Positions 49,566 to 58,989 of a DNA stretch of 64,000 bases are shown in pieces; the stretch's first letter is position 1, and each line of letters begins with the position of its first letter. A program made the translations under genes and the position numbers. Source of the stretch: an uncultured Burkholderiales bacterium (GTDB lineage Bacteria; Pseudomonadota; Gammaproteobacteria; Burkholderiales; Burkholderiaceae_C); the NCBI GenBank assembly GCA_903871545.1, contig CAIQHG010000025.1, positions 1 through 64,000 on the forward strand. The letters are read 5' to 3'. The notes below the pieces were generated by a model. That model had not been told where the DNA came from and searched no databases. It was given only the letters and a program-made list of their open reading frames with translations.

Positions 49566-50672
49566 TCATCCTCTGGGGTGATGCTTAGCATGCAATCCCT
49601 TCAAGCGCTCCTTGGCAACGTGTGTATAGATCGTGGTGGTTGAGATATCTGCGTGGCCAAGCAGCATCTGCACAGCCCTTAAATCTGCGCCGTGATTCAG
49701 CAGGTGAGTGGCAAAAGCGTGGCGCAGTGTATGGGGCGAGAGTGAAGGTGCGATATGTGCCAGTTGCGCGTAGCGCTTTATGATGTTCCAAAACATGACC
49801 CTGGACATACCAGAGCCCCTTCGGGTCACAAAAAGAAACTGTGTTTGCTGCTCTTTTAAAAGCTCAGGGCGCGCAAGCTTTAAGTATTGCTCTATCCACT
49901 CCCCCGCCTCTTCGCCAAAGGGAACCATACGCTCTTTTTGCCCCTTTCCCATCACGGTTACGACACCCTCCCTCAAACTCAACTCAAAGCTCTTTAAATT
50001 TACCAACTCAGAGACACGCAAGCCACTTGCATAAAGCAGTTCAAGCATCGCTTTGTCTCTCAGACCCAGGGGCTTGGCCGTATCGGGTGCCAACAACAAA
50101 GCCTCTACATGAGATTCGGTGAGTGTTTTAGGAACACGAAGTGGCGTGCGCGCAGCAAGTATTTTCAGAGTTGGATCCTCGCTGATTAAGGACTCGCGCT
50201 GCGCCCACCTAAAGAACCTTCTAAAGACGGTGAGTCTTCTATTCGCGCTAGTGGCTTTGGAGTTTGCAAAACGCACGGAGAAATATTCTTGCACTAAAGG
50301 CTCTGTACAAATCAAAAGGGCGCTTGATTTACTCCTTAACCAAAGTGATATTTGGGAGATGTCGCGTCTGTAAGCGCTTAGTGTATTTTGAGAAAGTCCC
50401 TCCTCTAACCACAGCCCATTAATAAAGCGCTCAATAACTGGATCCACCAAACTCTTATCAACGACAGATACGGGTTTGCCAAGCTTTTTGCGAGGCGGGG
50501 CAGTCTTGGTCTGCCCCCTCTTTGCGTTGGAGCTAAGTTCGCTGCTCCCAGTGGATGTGTTTGCTTGGACCAGGGGTTTGTATTTAGCGGGGCGCCCCCT
50601 CTTAGGAGGGTCGCCCTGAGAGGCGTACAGATCATCCAAGATTGGTTGGTTTGGAGAATCAATCTTGGACAT
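49566..50672 (-). CDS. xerD: Tyrosine recombinase XerD with N-terminal extension
   Basis: With XerC it resolves chromosome dimers at dif under FtsK control. Catalytic residues of the family are visible: Arg in ASGLRVSEL (about 219), Lys in MGKGQKERMV, HxxR in SPHTLRHAF (about 319), His in LLGHADIST and the nucleophile Tyr in TTTIYTHVA (about 347). The SAM-like DNA-binding domain starts near residue 80. The first roughly 75 residues are a Lys/Ser/Pro-rich extension (KRGRPAKYKPL, TKTAPPRKKLGKP) absent from E. coli XerD. No dif-like site was found in the window. Confidence 0.94.
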   Translation of the reverse strand: MSKIDSPNQPILDDLYASQGDPPKRGRPAKYKPLVQANTSTGSSELSSNAKRGQTKTAPPRKKLGKPVSVVDKSLVDPVIERFINGLWLEEGLSQNTLSAYRRDISQISLWLRSKSSALLICTEPLVQEYFSVRFANSKATSANRRLTVFRRFFRWAQRESLISEDPTLKILAARTPLRVPKTLTESHVEALLLAPDTAKPLGLRDKAMLELLYASGLRVSELVNLKSFELSLREGVVTVMGKGQKERMVPFGEEAGEWIEQYLKLARPELLKEQQTQFLFVTRRGSGMSRVMFWNIIKRYAQLAHIAPSLSPHTLRHAFATHLLNHGADLRAVQMLLGHADISTTTIYTHVAKERLKGLHAKHHPRG

Positions 50673-50691
50673 GCCGCGAGTTAGGTATAAC

Positions 50692-51684
50692 TTAATCTAG
50701 TTTTAGTTTTTGGTTATCAACCACTTTTTTATAAACCTCGTATTCGGCTTGTATTTGCTGGGCAAACTGCTCAGGCGTGTTGCCCACAACGATTGAGCCA
50801 GTGTCTTCTATTCGTTTGCGAACGGCTGGATCTTCAAGGGCTTTGACCACAGCAGCGTGTATTTTTTCAACCACCTCTTTGGGGAGACCTTTAGGTCCAT
50901 AAATCCCGTAGTAAGCCATACGATTTACGGCCTCGAGTCCGACGTCTTTGAAGGTGGGCACGTTGGGCAATACAGCCAAATGGTTGGGGGCTGCAACCAC
51001 GATGGGTACGAGTCTTCCTTCCTTAATAAAGGGCAACGCAGAGGGAAGATTATCGAAAATAATGGGCACTTGCCCAGCGACAGTATCGTTTAAAGCGGGT
51101 CCCCCACCTCGGTAGGGGATGTGGGTGATGAAGGTATTGGAGAGGTTTTTAAATAACTCGGTTTGCAAGTGTCCTATTCCCCCAGTGCCTGAGGAGGCGT
51201 AAGAGTATTTGCCCGGATTTTTGCGAACTTCGTTGAGAAACGTTTTATAGTCTTTGGCAGGAAAAGAGGGATGCACAGCAATCACATTAGGGGTCGCTGC
51301 AACGTTGACAATAGGGGTGAAGTCTGTCAGCGTGTTGTAAGGGATTTTGGTGTTAATTGCGGGGTTGGCGGCTGTGGTTGAAACCGTTGCAACCCCCAAA
51401 GAGTAACCGTCGGCAATTGCCCTTGATGTTTCTAGGGCCCCGACCACGCCCCCGCCCCCGGGCCTGTTGTCAACGATCACGGTTTGTCCCAAAATTCTGC
51501 CCATTGGCTCAGCAATTACTCGCGCAACTATATCTGTCGTGCCCCCGGGGGCGAACGGCACAACCAACTTGATGGGTTTAGAAGGGTAATTTTGGGCAAA
51601 ACAAAGTGATACTGCAAGGCTTGTCAAAAGTGCCGTCGCCATCGTTTTTAAAGAAAAGGGGAACATATATATTTTTAAATCCAT
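50692..51684 (-). CDS. Orphan periplasmic solute-binding protein (Bug/TctC family)
   Basis: Extra-cytoplasmic receptor of the tripartite tricarboxylate family, hugely expanded in Burkholderiales; binds small carboxylates, amino acids or aromatic acids. The signal peptide (core [16 protein letters not shown]) precedes the standard [20 protein letters not shown] start; [13 protein letters not shown] and [13 protein letters not shown] are hallmark ligand-loop motifs. The frame is open from 51801 but the leader then would follow 39 polar residues; ATG 51684 (or 51666) fits better. No TctA/TctB membrane genes are near, as is usual for Bug genes. Ligand unknown. Confidence 0.93.
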   Translation of the reverse strand: MDLKIYMFPFSLKTMATALLTSLAVSLCFAQNYPSKPIKLVVPFAPGGTTDIVARVIAEPMGRILGQTVIVDNRPGGGGVVGALETSRAIADGYSLGVATVSTTAANPAINTKIPYNTLTDFTPIVNVAATPNVIAVHPSFPAKDYKTFLNEVRKNPGKYSYASSGTGGIGHLQTELFKNLSNTFITHIPYRGGGPALNDTVAGQVPIIFDNLPSALPFIKEGRLVPIVVAAPNHLAVLPNVPTFKDVGLEAVNRMAYYGIYGPKGLPKEVVEKIHAAVVKALEDPAVRKRIEDTGSIVVGNTPEQFAQQIQAEYEVYKKVVDNQKLKLD

Positions 51685-51830
51685 CGTTTGCTTTGTTAGA
51701 TAACAGATTGTGAGATTAAGTTGGTTTGTTGATTCGTTTGATTGTTTTGATTCGTTTGAATAACTAATTGGGTAGATTATCTTATTTTTTGCAAACTCCA
51801 TCTACTCATTAACTGCATCCGCGCATTTTT

Positions 51831-52895
51831 TTAAACCACTACGGGCTCAATTTCTAGGCGTATTCCAAACCTTTCATACACACTGGTTTGAATGGCTTGG
51901 GCCAGTGTGACCACCTCACCTCCGGTGCACGGTCTACTTGCGCCCCCTTTGTTGACAAGAATCAGGGCCTGTTTCTCGTAAACACCCGCATGGCCAACTG
52001 TTTTACCTCTCCACCCACATGCGTCAATCAACCAAGCAGCAGCTAATTTGTACTCGCCGTTGCTGAGTTGGTAATGAACCAACTTGGGTTCGCGAGCAAT
52101 GATATCCGCACACTGATCGGCTGTGACGGTTGGATTTTTAAAGAAACTCCCCACATTACCAATAACCTCGGGCTGGGGGAGCTTGGCTTTCCTAATGGCG
52201 CAGACCATCTCAAATATCTGCAGTGCTGTAGGGTGGGGCGTGCCGAGCTCAGTGACGCGTTTTTGAATATCTGTGTAACTGGTCTCCGCTCGCCAAGCCT
52301 TGGGCAAGCGAAACCGTACCTTTGTTATGAGCGCTCGACCTGCAAGCCCCATAGCGCTTGACGCGCCCACAATTTGTCCCGGGCCGTGTTTAAACACTGA
52401 GTCACGGTAGCCAAACCCACAGTGAATGGCCTGCATCTGCATGAGCTCCCCCGTTTGGAGGTTGACGGCATCTAAGGACTCAAAGCGGTCTTGAAACTCA
52501 ACCCCATAGGCGCCAATATTTTGCACAGGCGAGGCACCAACGGTGCCCGGTATCATCGCCATATTTTCCAACCCTGGCCAGCCGTTCTCTAGTGTCCACT
52601 TCACAAATTCATGCCAATCCTCCCCCGCCTGAGCCTCGACAATCCAAGCCTTAGCGTCTTCGCTGACCAACCGCTTTCCCATCATCTCCACTTTTAGGAC
52701 CAAGGGCTTTACGTCTGCAGTAATCACGATGTTGCTCCCCCCGCCCAAGATAAACTTGGGTAGGCTCGCAAGCTCAGGATCCGCCAAAATAGCCTGCAAA
52801 TTGGCCTCTGATTTGATGCGCACCAGTTGAAGTGCCTTGGCCTCAATACCAAAGGTGTTGTATTTTTTTAGGGATATATTTTTTTCGACAATCAT
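51831..52895 (-). CDS. murB: UDP-N-acetylenolpyruvoylglucosamine reductase
   Basis: Reduces UDP-GlcNAc-enolpyruvate to UDP-MurNAc in peptidoglycan synthesis; FAD and NADPH dependent. The 354 residues are of the type I (E. coli-like) form with ILGGGSNIVI (FAD binding), GTVGASPVQNIGAYGVE and the proton-donor Ser in GNVGSFFKNP. Only 34 bases separate its start from the divergent yajQ start. Confidence 0.96.
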   Translation of the reverse strand: MIVEKNISLKKYNTFGIEAKALQLVRIKSEANLQAILADPELASLPKFILGGGSNIVITADVKPLVLKVEMMGKRLVSEDAKAWIVEAQAGEDWHEFVKWTLENGWPGLENMAMIPGTVGASPVQNIGAYGVEFQDRFESLDAVNLQTGELMQMQAIHCGFGYRDSVFKHGPGQIVGASSAMGLAGRALITKVRFRLPKAWRAETSYTDIQKRVTELGTPHPTALQIFEMVCAIRKAKLPQPEVIGNVGSFFKNPTVTADQCADIIAREPKLVHYQLSNGEYKLAAAWLIDACGWRGKTVGHAGVYEKQALILVNKGGASRPCTGGEVVTLAQAIQTSVYERFGIRLEIEPVVV

Positions 52896-52908
52896 GGCAG
52901 AATTGTCG
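52886..52908. repeat. 7-bp inverted repeat over the murB start / yajQ leader
   Basis: CGACAAT (52886-52892) and ATTGTCG (52902-52908) are perfect reverse complements 9 bases apart, straddling the murB ATG in a 34-base divergent promoter gap. It could be an operator that controls one or both genes. Confidence 0.5.
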
Positions 52909-52929
52909 CATTCTTAATAAGGATTTTTT

Positions 52930-53415
52930 ATGCCCTCTTTTGATGCAGTTTGCGAAGCCAATTTAGTGGAAGTAAAAAATGCGGTGGAAAATTCCGCCAA
53001 AGAAATTGGCACCCGTTTTGACTTCAAAGGAACTAGCGCAGCAATTGATTTAAAGGACAATGAAATTACCGTCCACGGAGACTCGGCCTTTCAATTGACT
53101 CAGGTCGAGGACATTCTCCAAAATAAACTCATCAAACGCGGCGTAGATGTGCGGTTTTTAGACAAACAAGAAATTCAAAAAATAGGCGGTGATAAGGTCA
53201 AAGTGCTTATTAAAGTTAAAAAAGGAATAGCGGGGGAAGACGCTAAAAAGCTCCAGCGCCTTATTAAGGACAGCAAAATAAAAGTCCAAGCCGCCATACA
53301 AGGCGACGCTGTGAGGGTATCAGGTACTAAAAGAGATGATCTTCAAACCGCCATGGCTTTGATCAAAAAAGAACTGAGTGACCTTCCGCTTAGTTTTGAT
53401 AATTTTAGAGATTGA
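52930..53415 (+). CDS. yajQ: YajQ family nucleotide-binding protein
   Basis: A 161-residue protein of two ferredoxin-like domains, full length, starting [20 protein letters not shown] (in part [11 protein letters not shown]) and ending PLSFDNFRD, both family hallmarks. Homologues bind cyclic di-GMP or nucleotides and influence transcription in Xanthomonas and others; the role here is unknown. AAGGA lies 7 bases before its ATG. plsY converges 9 bases beyond its stop. Confidence 0.95.
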   Translation: MPSFDAVCEANLVEVKNAVENSAKEIGTRFDFKGTSAAIDLKDNEITVHGDSAFQLTQVEDILQNKLIKRGVDVRFLDKQEIQKIGGDKVKVLIKVKKGIAGEDAKKLQRLIKDSKIKVQAAIQGDAVRVSGTKRDDLQTAMALIKKELSDLPLSFDNFRD

Positions 53416-53424
53416 CAGGGTCGC

Positions 53425-54147
53425 TCAGCCCCCTTTCTTGCTGAAGATCTTAGACTCTTCCCCCCTTATAAGTCGGGCAACGTTATCTTTATGACGGTAA
53501 ATTAAAAGTGCCGCCATAATAGAGCTGACCATTACCATCGGCCAAGGTACAACATTTGCTCCAGGCTCACTCCATAAATAGTTTGCGCCCAAGACCAGAT
53601 AAAGCGGGGCAAGCGCGGCGCTTATCAACGCCGACAAAGAGGAGTAGCGAGTTATTACGGCAACCGATACCCAGGTCAAGAGTGCCATTAATCCCAGCAT
53701 AGGATGCATGCCCAGCAAAAGTCCGGCTGCAGTTGCAACGCCTTTGCCCCCCTTGAAACCAAAAAAAACAGGCCACAAGTGCCCCAAAAAAGCACTGATT
53801 GCAACTAGCCCAATGATCCAAGGACTAAGCGTTTGCCAAAGGCTTACATCAAGCGCATAGTCTTTAAGGAGAGGGTCTAAAAAGGGATTTTGCAAAACAT
53901 ACGTTTTAGCTAAAACCAAAGGTAACCAAGCTTTAAAGCCGTCCATAAAGAGGGTTAGTAAAGCGGCCCCTTTGTGACCTGTTCTCAACACATTTGTTGC
54001 GCCAGGATTGTGGCTACCAAAGGTGCGAGGATCACTCAGTCCAAAGAGTCTGCTCACAACAACTGCAAAGGAGATAGAGCCACACAGGTAAGCAAAAGTG
54101 ATCCACAGCCCAAATCCGGCTAGCAGTGGCCAAAAATCTAGAGTCAT
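53425..54147 (-). CDS. plsY: Acyl-phosphate glycerol-3-phosphate acyltransferase
   Basis: Integral membrane enzyme that makes lysophosphatidic acid from acyl-phosphate, the first step of phospholipid synthesis. From ATG 54147 it has 240 residues and five or more membrane segments, with the motifs GSISFAVVVSRLFG, GSHNPGATNVLR and GFKGGKGVAT. The frame is open to 54192 but that would overlap the aldo/keto reductase stop, so the later ATG is used. An internal hydrophilic loop makes it slightly longer than the E. coli form. Confidence 0.94.
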   Translation of the reverse strand: MTLDFWPLLAGFGLWITFAYLCGSISFAVVVSRLFGLSDPRTFGSHNPGATNVLRTGHKGAALLTLFMDGFKAWLPLVLAKTYVLQNPFLDPLLKDYALDVSLWQTLSPWIIGLVAISAFLGHLWPVFFGFKGGKGVATAAGLLLGMHPMLGLMALLTWVSVAVITRYSSLSALISAALAPLYLVLGANYLWSEPGANVVPWPMVMVSSIMAALLIYRHKDNVARLIRGEESKIFSKKGG

Positions 54148-54151
54148 GTTT

Positions 54152-55228
54152 TCAAACAGCTGGGTCGCGGTGAACCCATCTGACTTGATCAATTGCGCTT
54201 AGCAACTCTGGGCTCAGGGTGGTGCCCCAGGCTTTTAAATTCTCATCTAATTGCTCTTTCGTCGTTACTCCAATAATGGTGCTTTGAACGCACCGATGGG
54301 TGTAACAAAAGGCCAGGGCCATTTGGGTGGGAGTAAATCCATTTTCTAAAGCAAGGCGGTTGTAAATCCTTGACGCCTCAAGAGCCTCTTGACGCCCCCA
54401 ACGCTGTTTACGAACAGATTCGTACTTTGCAATACGAGCCTGCATAGGGGCGTTTGTGCCAGTGGTGCCGCTTGCGTCGTATTTACCTGTTAAGAGTCCA
54501 AATCCAAGGGGGGAATAAGCAAGTAGCGATACATTCAAACGGTGCAGCGTCTCGTCTAACGCGTTTTCTACTGTTCTGTTGATTAGGCAGTAGGGATTTT
54601 GAACAGTAATCACTTTTGGCAAATTATGCATTTGCGCTAAACGCACGAACTCATGCACGCCGTAGGGCGTTTCGTTTGATAAGCCAATATAGCGAATTTT
54701 GCCCTCTTGAACAAGCTTACCAAGCGCAATGAGTTGGTCGTGGATGCTCGTTTGGCTTGTTTCTTGTTTAGGATCGTAATACATGGATCCAAAGGCGGGC
54801 ACATGACGCTCTGGCCAATGTATTTGGTATAAATCTATCACATCCGTTTGAAGACGCTTTAAACTAGCATTACATGATGCGGTGATATCAGTGGGAGTCA
54901 TCCCCGTCCCCTCTCGAACCCAGGGCATGCCCCTTGACGAACCCGCCACCTTGGAGGCTAAGATTACTTTTGAACGATTGCCAGGGTGCTTTGCAAACCA
55001 ATTGCCAATGATGGTTTCAGTAGATCCAAATGTTTCTGCTTTTGTGGGAACTGAGTAGATCTCAGCCGTATCAAAAAAATTGATACCCCTCTCAATTGAC
55101 AGATCCATAATTTCATGGGACTCTTTTTCACTAACCTGCTCTCCAAAGGTCATGGTGCCCAAGCAAATCGGGGTAACTTTTAAATCACTATGCCCCAGTT
55201 GTACGAGTTTAAAATTGTGTGCTGACAT
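54152..55228 (-). CDS. tas: NADP-dependent aldo/keto reductase, Tas-like
   Basis: A 358-residue (beta/alpha)8 reductase. The segment ICLGTMTFGEQVSEKESHEI, the active-site tetrad (Asp in FFDTAEIYSVP, Tyr in EIYSVP, Lys in VILASKVAGSSRG, His in QIHWPERHVP) and the TVQNPYCLINRTVE block match E. coli Tas closely. Physiological substrate is not established. plsY starts 4 bases after its stop. Confidence 0.92.
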   Translation of the reverse strand: MSAHNFKLVQLGHSDLKVTPICLGTMTFGEQVSEKESHEIMDLSIERGINFFDTAEIYSVPTKAETFGSTETIIGNWFAKHPGNRSKVILASKVAGSSRGMPWVREGTGMTPTDITASCNASLKRLQTDVIDLYQIHWPERHVPAFGSMYYDPKQETSQTSIHDQLIALGKLVQEGKIRYIGLSNETPYGVHEFVRLAQMHNLPKVITVQNPYCLINRTVENALDETLHRLNVSLLAYSPLGFGLLTGKYDASGTTGTNAPMQARIAKYESVRKQRWGRQEALEASRIYNRLALENGFTPTQMALAFCYTHRCVQSTIIGVTTKEQLDENLKAWGTTLSPELLSAIDQVRWVHRDPAV

Positions 55229-55321
55229 ATAAATAAGTATTTTAAAGAAAATTTATTTTTGCTTAGGATATAAAGAATGGCAAAGTAAATGCCCAATCAC
55301 TGGTGCTGTAATTTTAGAGTG

Positions 55322-55333
55322 TTTAAGCTTAAA
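55322..55333. repeat. 12-base palindrome upstream of the alpha/beta hydrolase
   Basis: TTTAAGCTTAAA is a perfect palindrome about 25 bases before the AGGAG ribosome site of the hydrolase gene. Confidence 0.5.
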
Positions 55334-55367
55334 AGTTGTACTCGTCGGATGCAGAATAGGAGTATTT

Positions 55368-56318
55368 TTGGCATTTACAATGAAAAATATGTATCAAGCT
55401 ATCAAAACCTCTTCAAGTGAATTTATCACGCTTCGTAATCAACGCTACCACGTCAGAACTTGGGGCAACAAAGAAAATGCTCAACATGCCAAACCCCTTG
55501 TCCTCTTGCACGGTTGGATGGATGTGGCTGCTTCTTTTCAGTTTGTGGTGGACGCACTTAGTGTTGATCGATTCGTTATTGCTCCCGACTGGAGGGGGTT
55601 TGGATTAACGAAGAGCATTGATTTGGCAAAAAACTCTGTTGACCATTTCTTATTTGCAGACTACTTGGGAGATTTAGACTTCCTACTCAAACACTATTTT
55701 GGTGAGGCTGCGGTGGACCTAGTAGGACACAGCATGGGCGGCAACATCAGCATGATCTACTCTGGTGTGCGTCCTAAGAGAATTAACAAACTCATCAACC
55801 TTGAGGGGTTTGGTATGGCAAGCTCAAAACCCGCCCAAGCCGCCACCAAATATGCAAAGTGGTTAGATCAAATAGGCGAATTTCACAAAGGCAATGTCAC
55901 GCTAAGGCCCTACAAAAGTCTTGCTGAAGTTGCTAACCGTTTACTAAAAAATAATCCTCGGATTTCTCTTGACAAGGCTCATTGGCTAGCAGCCCACTGG
56001 GCGCAAGAGGACTCGCACGGTATGTGGCATATTTTAGGTGACCCAGCACACAAAATTAGTAGTGTGCATCTTTACCGTAGCGATGAGGCCAGTGAAATTC
56101 ACAGACTCATAACGGCCCCTGTTTTATGCGTAATTGCTGAAGACGATAGTCTACAAAAGTGGTTTGGCCAGACCTACAAAATGAACGAGTTCATTGAACG
56201 AATGAAGGTTATTGAGCGCATTGAGTTTCATCAACTAAAAGACACTGGACATATGCTTCATCATGATCAGCCGCTTGCGCTAGCACAGGTTATTGAGTCT
56301 TTTCTTGAAAAAAATTGA
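55368..56318 (+). CDS. Alpha/beta-fold hydrolase
   Basis: A 316-residue cytosolic serine hydrolase: oxyanion segment LLHGWMD (about 47-52), nucleophile Ser122 in VGHSMGGN, and the catalytic His in DTGHMLHHDQP near the C terminus. The fold is closest to epoxide hydrolase/esterase-like members; the substrate is unknown. The start is taken as TTG 55368 because AGGAG (55358-55362) lies 5 bases upstream, while the ATG at 55380 would be 17 bases away. The flavoprotein gene begins 12 bases after its stop. Confidence 0.88.
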   Translation: MAFTMKNMYQAIKTSSSEFITLRNQRYHVRTWGNKENAQHAKPLVLLHGWMDVAASFQFVVDALSVDRFVIAPDWRGFGLTKSIDLAKNSVDHFLFADYLGDLDFLLKHYFGEAAVDLVGHSMGGNISMIYSGVRPKRINKLINLEGFGMASSKPAQAATKYAKWLDQIGEFHKGNVTLRPYKSLAEVANRLLKNNPRISLDKAHWLAAHWAQEDSHGMWHILGDPAHKISSVHLYRSDEASEIHRLITAPVLCVIAEDDSLQKWFGQTYKMNEFIERMKVIERIEFHQLKDTGHMLHHDQPLALAQVIESFLEKN

Positions 56319-56330
56319 TGATAAAACCTA

Positions 56331-57629
56331 ATGACCAAACTTGACCGAAACTCCGCCCAGACCTTTGATGCGGTCATTATTGGAGCAGGTGCAGCAGGTC
56401 TTTTTTGCGCCGGCGTAGCACGCTCACGCGGTTTAAAGATTTTGGTGATCGATCACAACGAAAAAATCGCAGAAAAGATCCGGATCTCAGGGGGAGGGAG
56501 ATGCAACTTTACGAACAAAGATATTGACCCTAGACAACCGCATAAATATTTTATTGGAGAGAATCCTCAGTTTTGCAGAAGCGCCTTATCCAAATATACA
56601 CAAGATGATTTTCTCTCCCTCTTAAAACAATACGATATCCCTTTTCACGAAAAGCACAAAGGTCAGCTCTTCTGTGATAATTCCTCAAAAGAAATAATTG
56701 ATGTATTGCTCAAGGAATGTAATTTAGCGGGAAGTGGCAGCGTAGAGATAAGGTACCCATGCAGCGTTTTAAGTATTCGTAGCCTTCAAAGGGGCTCACC
56801 GGGCAACGAACAAAACCCTGATATCAGTGCTCAGGGCGAAAAGCCCATTTATGAACTTGATACGGACAAAGGCAAGGTTTTAGCACCCTGCGTCGTCATC
56901 GCAACTGGAGGGCTCTCCATCCCTATGATTGGAGCAAGCGACTTTGGCTACAAAGTTGCAAAACAGTTCAATCTACCCGTTGTCCAGACCCGTCCCGCTC
57001 TTGTGCCACTTACCTTTGAGAGTGCAGTTTGGGGGCCTTATGCACATATGTCTGGGTTGTCTTTACCAGTCGTGATCTCAACGGGCACTAAGAAAGCGCG
57101 TACTGAATTTGCCGAGGATCTGCTCTTTACTCACCGGGGTTTATCAGGGCCTGGCATTTTGCAAATATCAAGCTACTGGAGACCTGGAGACAGCATCCAA
57201 GTCAACTTAGCCCCCGGTCAATCAGTTCAAGAATTACTAATTAAAACCAAAGACACGTCGCGAAAACTTTTAGTAAATGAGCTTTCCCAGTGGATCCCCT
57301 CCCGCTTGGCTCAAGCCTGGACTGATCAAAATACAACACTGCAAAACCCGATCAACCAGGTGCCAGATCAAGCATTAACCATTTTGGCGAAAAAACTGGA
57401 AAATTGGGAACTCATTCCATCAGGGACCGAAGGATATAAAAAAGCAGAAGTTACGGCAGGGGGAGTTAGTACAAAGGTATTAAATCAGCAAACGATGGAG
57501 TCCACTCAGAAGGGTTTGTACTTTATTGGGGAGGTGGTGGATATAACGGGCTGGCTTGGTGGATATAACTTTCAATGGGCGTGGTCAAGTGGTTTCGCCT
57601 GTGCCAACAACCTTCCCATCGCAGCTTAA
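56331..57629 (+). CDS. FAD-dependent oxidoreductase, HI0933/BaiN family
   Basis: A 432-residue flavoprotein with the Rossmann motif VIIGAGAAGLFCAG at about 14-27, RISGGGRCNFTN and a C-terminal GLYFIGEVVDITGWLGGYN that closes the FAD site. The family contains BaiN-type and uncharacterised oxidoreductases; the substrate cannot be named. It follows the hydrolase closely, so the two are probably co-transcribed. Confidence 0.9.
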   Translation: MTKLDRNSAQTFDAVIIGAGAAGLFCAGVARSRGLKILVIDHNEKIAEKIRISGGGRCNFTNKDIDPRQPHKYFIGENPQFCRSALSKYTQDDFLSLLKQYDIPFHEKHKGQLFCDNSSKEIIDVLLKECNLAGSGSVEIRYPCSVLSIRSLQRGSPGNEQNPDISAQGEKPIYELDTDKGKVLAPCVVIATGGLSIPMIGASDFGYKVAKQFNLPVVQTRPALVPLTFESAVWGPYAHMSGLSLPVVISTGTKKARTEFAEDLLFTHRGLSGPGILQISSYWRPGDSIQVNLAPGQSVQELLIKTKDTSRKLLVNELSQWIPSRLAQAWTDQNTTLQNPINQVPDQALTILAKKLENWELIPSGTEGYKKAEVTAGGVSTKVLNQQTMESTQKGLYFIGEVVDITGWLGGYNFQWAWSSGFACANNLPIAA

Positions 57630-57684
57630 ACGTAGCTCCAAATATTAGTCGCGTCGAATTAAATCAAAATTGCCTCAAAATGGT

Positions 57685-57690
57685 TATAAT
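57685..57690 (+). promoter_or_regulatory. Candidate -10 element for rpsU
   Basis: A consensus TATAAT about 130 bases before the rpsU ATG, with no clear -35 upstream. A 7-bp hairpin CCCCAAC / GTTGGGG (57712-57741) lies between it and the gene and may be part of the rpsU leader. Confidence 0.4.
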
Positions 57691-57820
57691 TTAAGGCTAA
57701 CCAGGCCACTCCCCCAACGGCCACAAAACAAACAGTTGGGGTGTCAATCGCGATTCGTTGGTATGAGGCTCATCGATCTTCCTCATTAAAACGATCTGCA
57801 CATTTTGAAAATTTTATTTA

Positions 57821-58033
57821 ATGACAACCGTTCGATTAAAAGAAAATGAGCCCTTTGACGTTGCACTGCGTCGGTTCAAGCGTACCATTGAAAAATTAGG
57901 CTTACTCACAGAGCTGAGAGCTCGCGAGTTTTACGAAAAACCAACTGCAGAACGCAAGCGCAAAAAAGCGGCTGCCGTTAAGCGCCACTATAAACGTGTG
58001 CGCAGCATGCAGTTACCCAAGAAGATGTATTAA
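57821..58033 (+). CDS. rpsU: 30S ribosomal protein S21
   Basis: A 70-residue basic protein of the small subunit needed for binding natural mRNAs at initiation. It reads [20 protein letters not shown] with the basic tail [13 protein letters not shown], the standard S21 sequence. The ATG is preceded by an AT-rich stretch. A strong terminator follows; yqeY is next, but dnaG and rpoD, usual downstream partners, are not in the window. Confidence 0.98.
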   Translation: MTTVRLKENEPFDVALRRFKRTIEKLGLLTELRAREFYEKPTAERKRKKAAAVKRHYKRVRSMQLPKKMY

Positions 58034-58057
58034 TATACCCGCTGCTTAGAGTGACTT

Positions 58058-58096
58058 AAAGCTCGCACGGGGCAACCCGAGCGAGCTTTTGCTTTT
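58058..58096 (+). terminator. Rho-independent terminator of rpsU
   Basis: AAGCTCGC (58059-58066) pairs with GCGAGCTT (58081-58088) around a GGGG-CAA-CCC inner stem, followed by TTTTGCTTTT. Most rpsU transcripts should stop here, with read-through to yqeY possible. Confidence 0.85.
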
Positions 58097-58145
58097 GGAG
58101 TGGCCCGCCTTGCTATCAACGTAACATATTAATTTTGGAACTTTT

Positions 58146-58592
58146 ATGAGTCTTAAAGATCAAATCACTGAAGATATGAAAGCCGCAATGAGGGCTAAGG
58201 ATAGCCAAAAATTAGGCACGATTCGTTTGTTACAGGCAGCCATTAAACAGCGAGAGGTTGACGAGCGTATAACCTTAGACGACGCAGCTGTCATATCTAT
58301 CGTTGATAAATTAATCAAACAAAGAAAAGACTCCATAGCTGCTTACACAAGCGCCAGCCGTCAAGATCTAGCCGATGTAGAAAGCCTAGAAATCACGGTC
58401 TTACAGGCTTATCTGCCGCAAAGAATGAGTGCAGAGGAAATCACCGCCGCTGTTAAGGCTTTGGTGCTTGAACTCGGCGCCAATGGATCCGCAGATATGG
58501 GCAAAGTAATGGGCGCAGCAAAAACCAAATTTACGTGTAAAGCTGATATGGCATTGGTCAGCTCAGCAGTAAAAGCAACTCTTAGTCCTTAA
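58146..58592 (+). CDS. yqeY: GatB/YqeY domain protein
   Basis: A 148-residue protein made of the YqeY domain that also forms the C-terminal tail of GatB. It starts SLKDQITEDMKAAMRAKDSQ and contains LPQRMSAEEI and DMGKVMGAAK. It probably interacts with tRNA or a tRNA-dependent amidotransferase, but its cellular role is unsettled. rpsU-yqeY is a common proteobacterial pairing. Confidence 0.93.
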   Translation: MSLKDQITEDMKAAMRAKDSQKLGTIRLLQAAIKQREVDERITLDDAAVISIVDKLIKQRKDSIAAYTSASRQDLADVESLEITVLQAYLPQRMSAEEITAAVKALVLELGANGSADMGKVMGAAKTKFTCKADMALVSSAVKATLSP

Positions 58593-58989
58593 GTCTAGTG
58601 AGTAAAAGCGTTGGAAGTGCAGTTAATCAGGCTCAGTGAGGCCTAAACTTTGGTTATTTGACTGCTAACAATCCCTATAAGAATATTGCTAAAGCATGCG
58701 TCCAAAGTCTTTACTTAAGTCTTTGCTAACAACTCGACTAATGCCGAGTTCCGCCTTAAAGATAACCCCTCTGAGGAGGGGGATGCAATCACCGTAATCC
58801 CCGTGAATTTGCTGTGTATGTCAATTACAGACAATGCACATTTTTATCTTTAAAAAATAAACAACTTATTTTTCAGCATAACACTACAAATATCAAAAGA
58901 AGTTGATATTTAGTATCCCTCTAAAGCTTAGGTATCTTCTTCTATGCTACCTTATTGATGAGTTCAATATCAGGGCGAATACACCCCCC
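58593..58989. other. Gene-free region between yqeY and the carotenoid operon
   Basis: AT-rich and without a credible open frame. It contains a 6-bp hairpin CCCCTC-TGAG-GAGGGG (58766-58781) with no T-run and a TTGATA -35-like hexamer (58903) without a good -10. The operon promoter is expected here or in the adjoining repeat array. Confidence 0.45.

Noticed and set aside
49566-50672. Tyrosine recombinase as evidence of an integrated phage or island
   Set aside because: The catalytic motifs and genomic setting fit the housekeeping XerD; no phage or mobilisation genes surround it.
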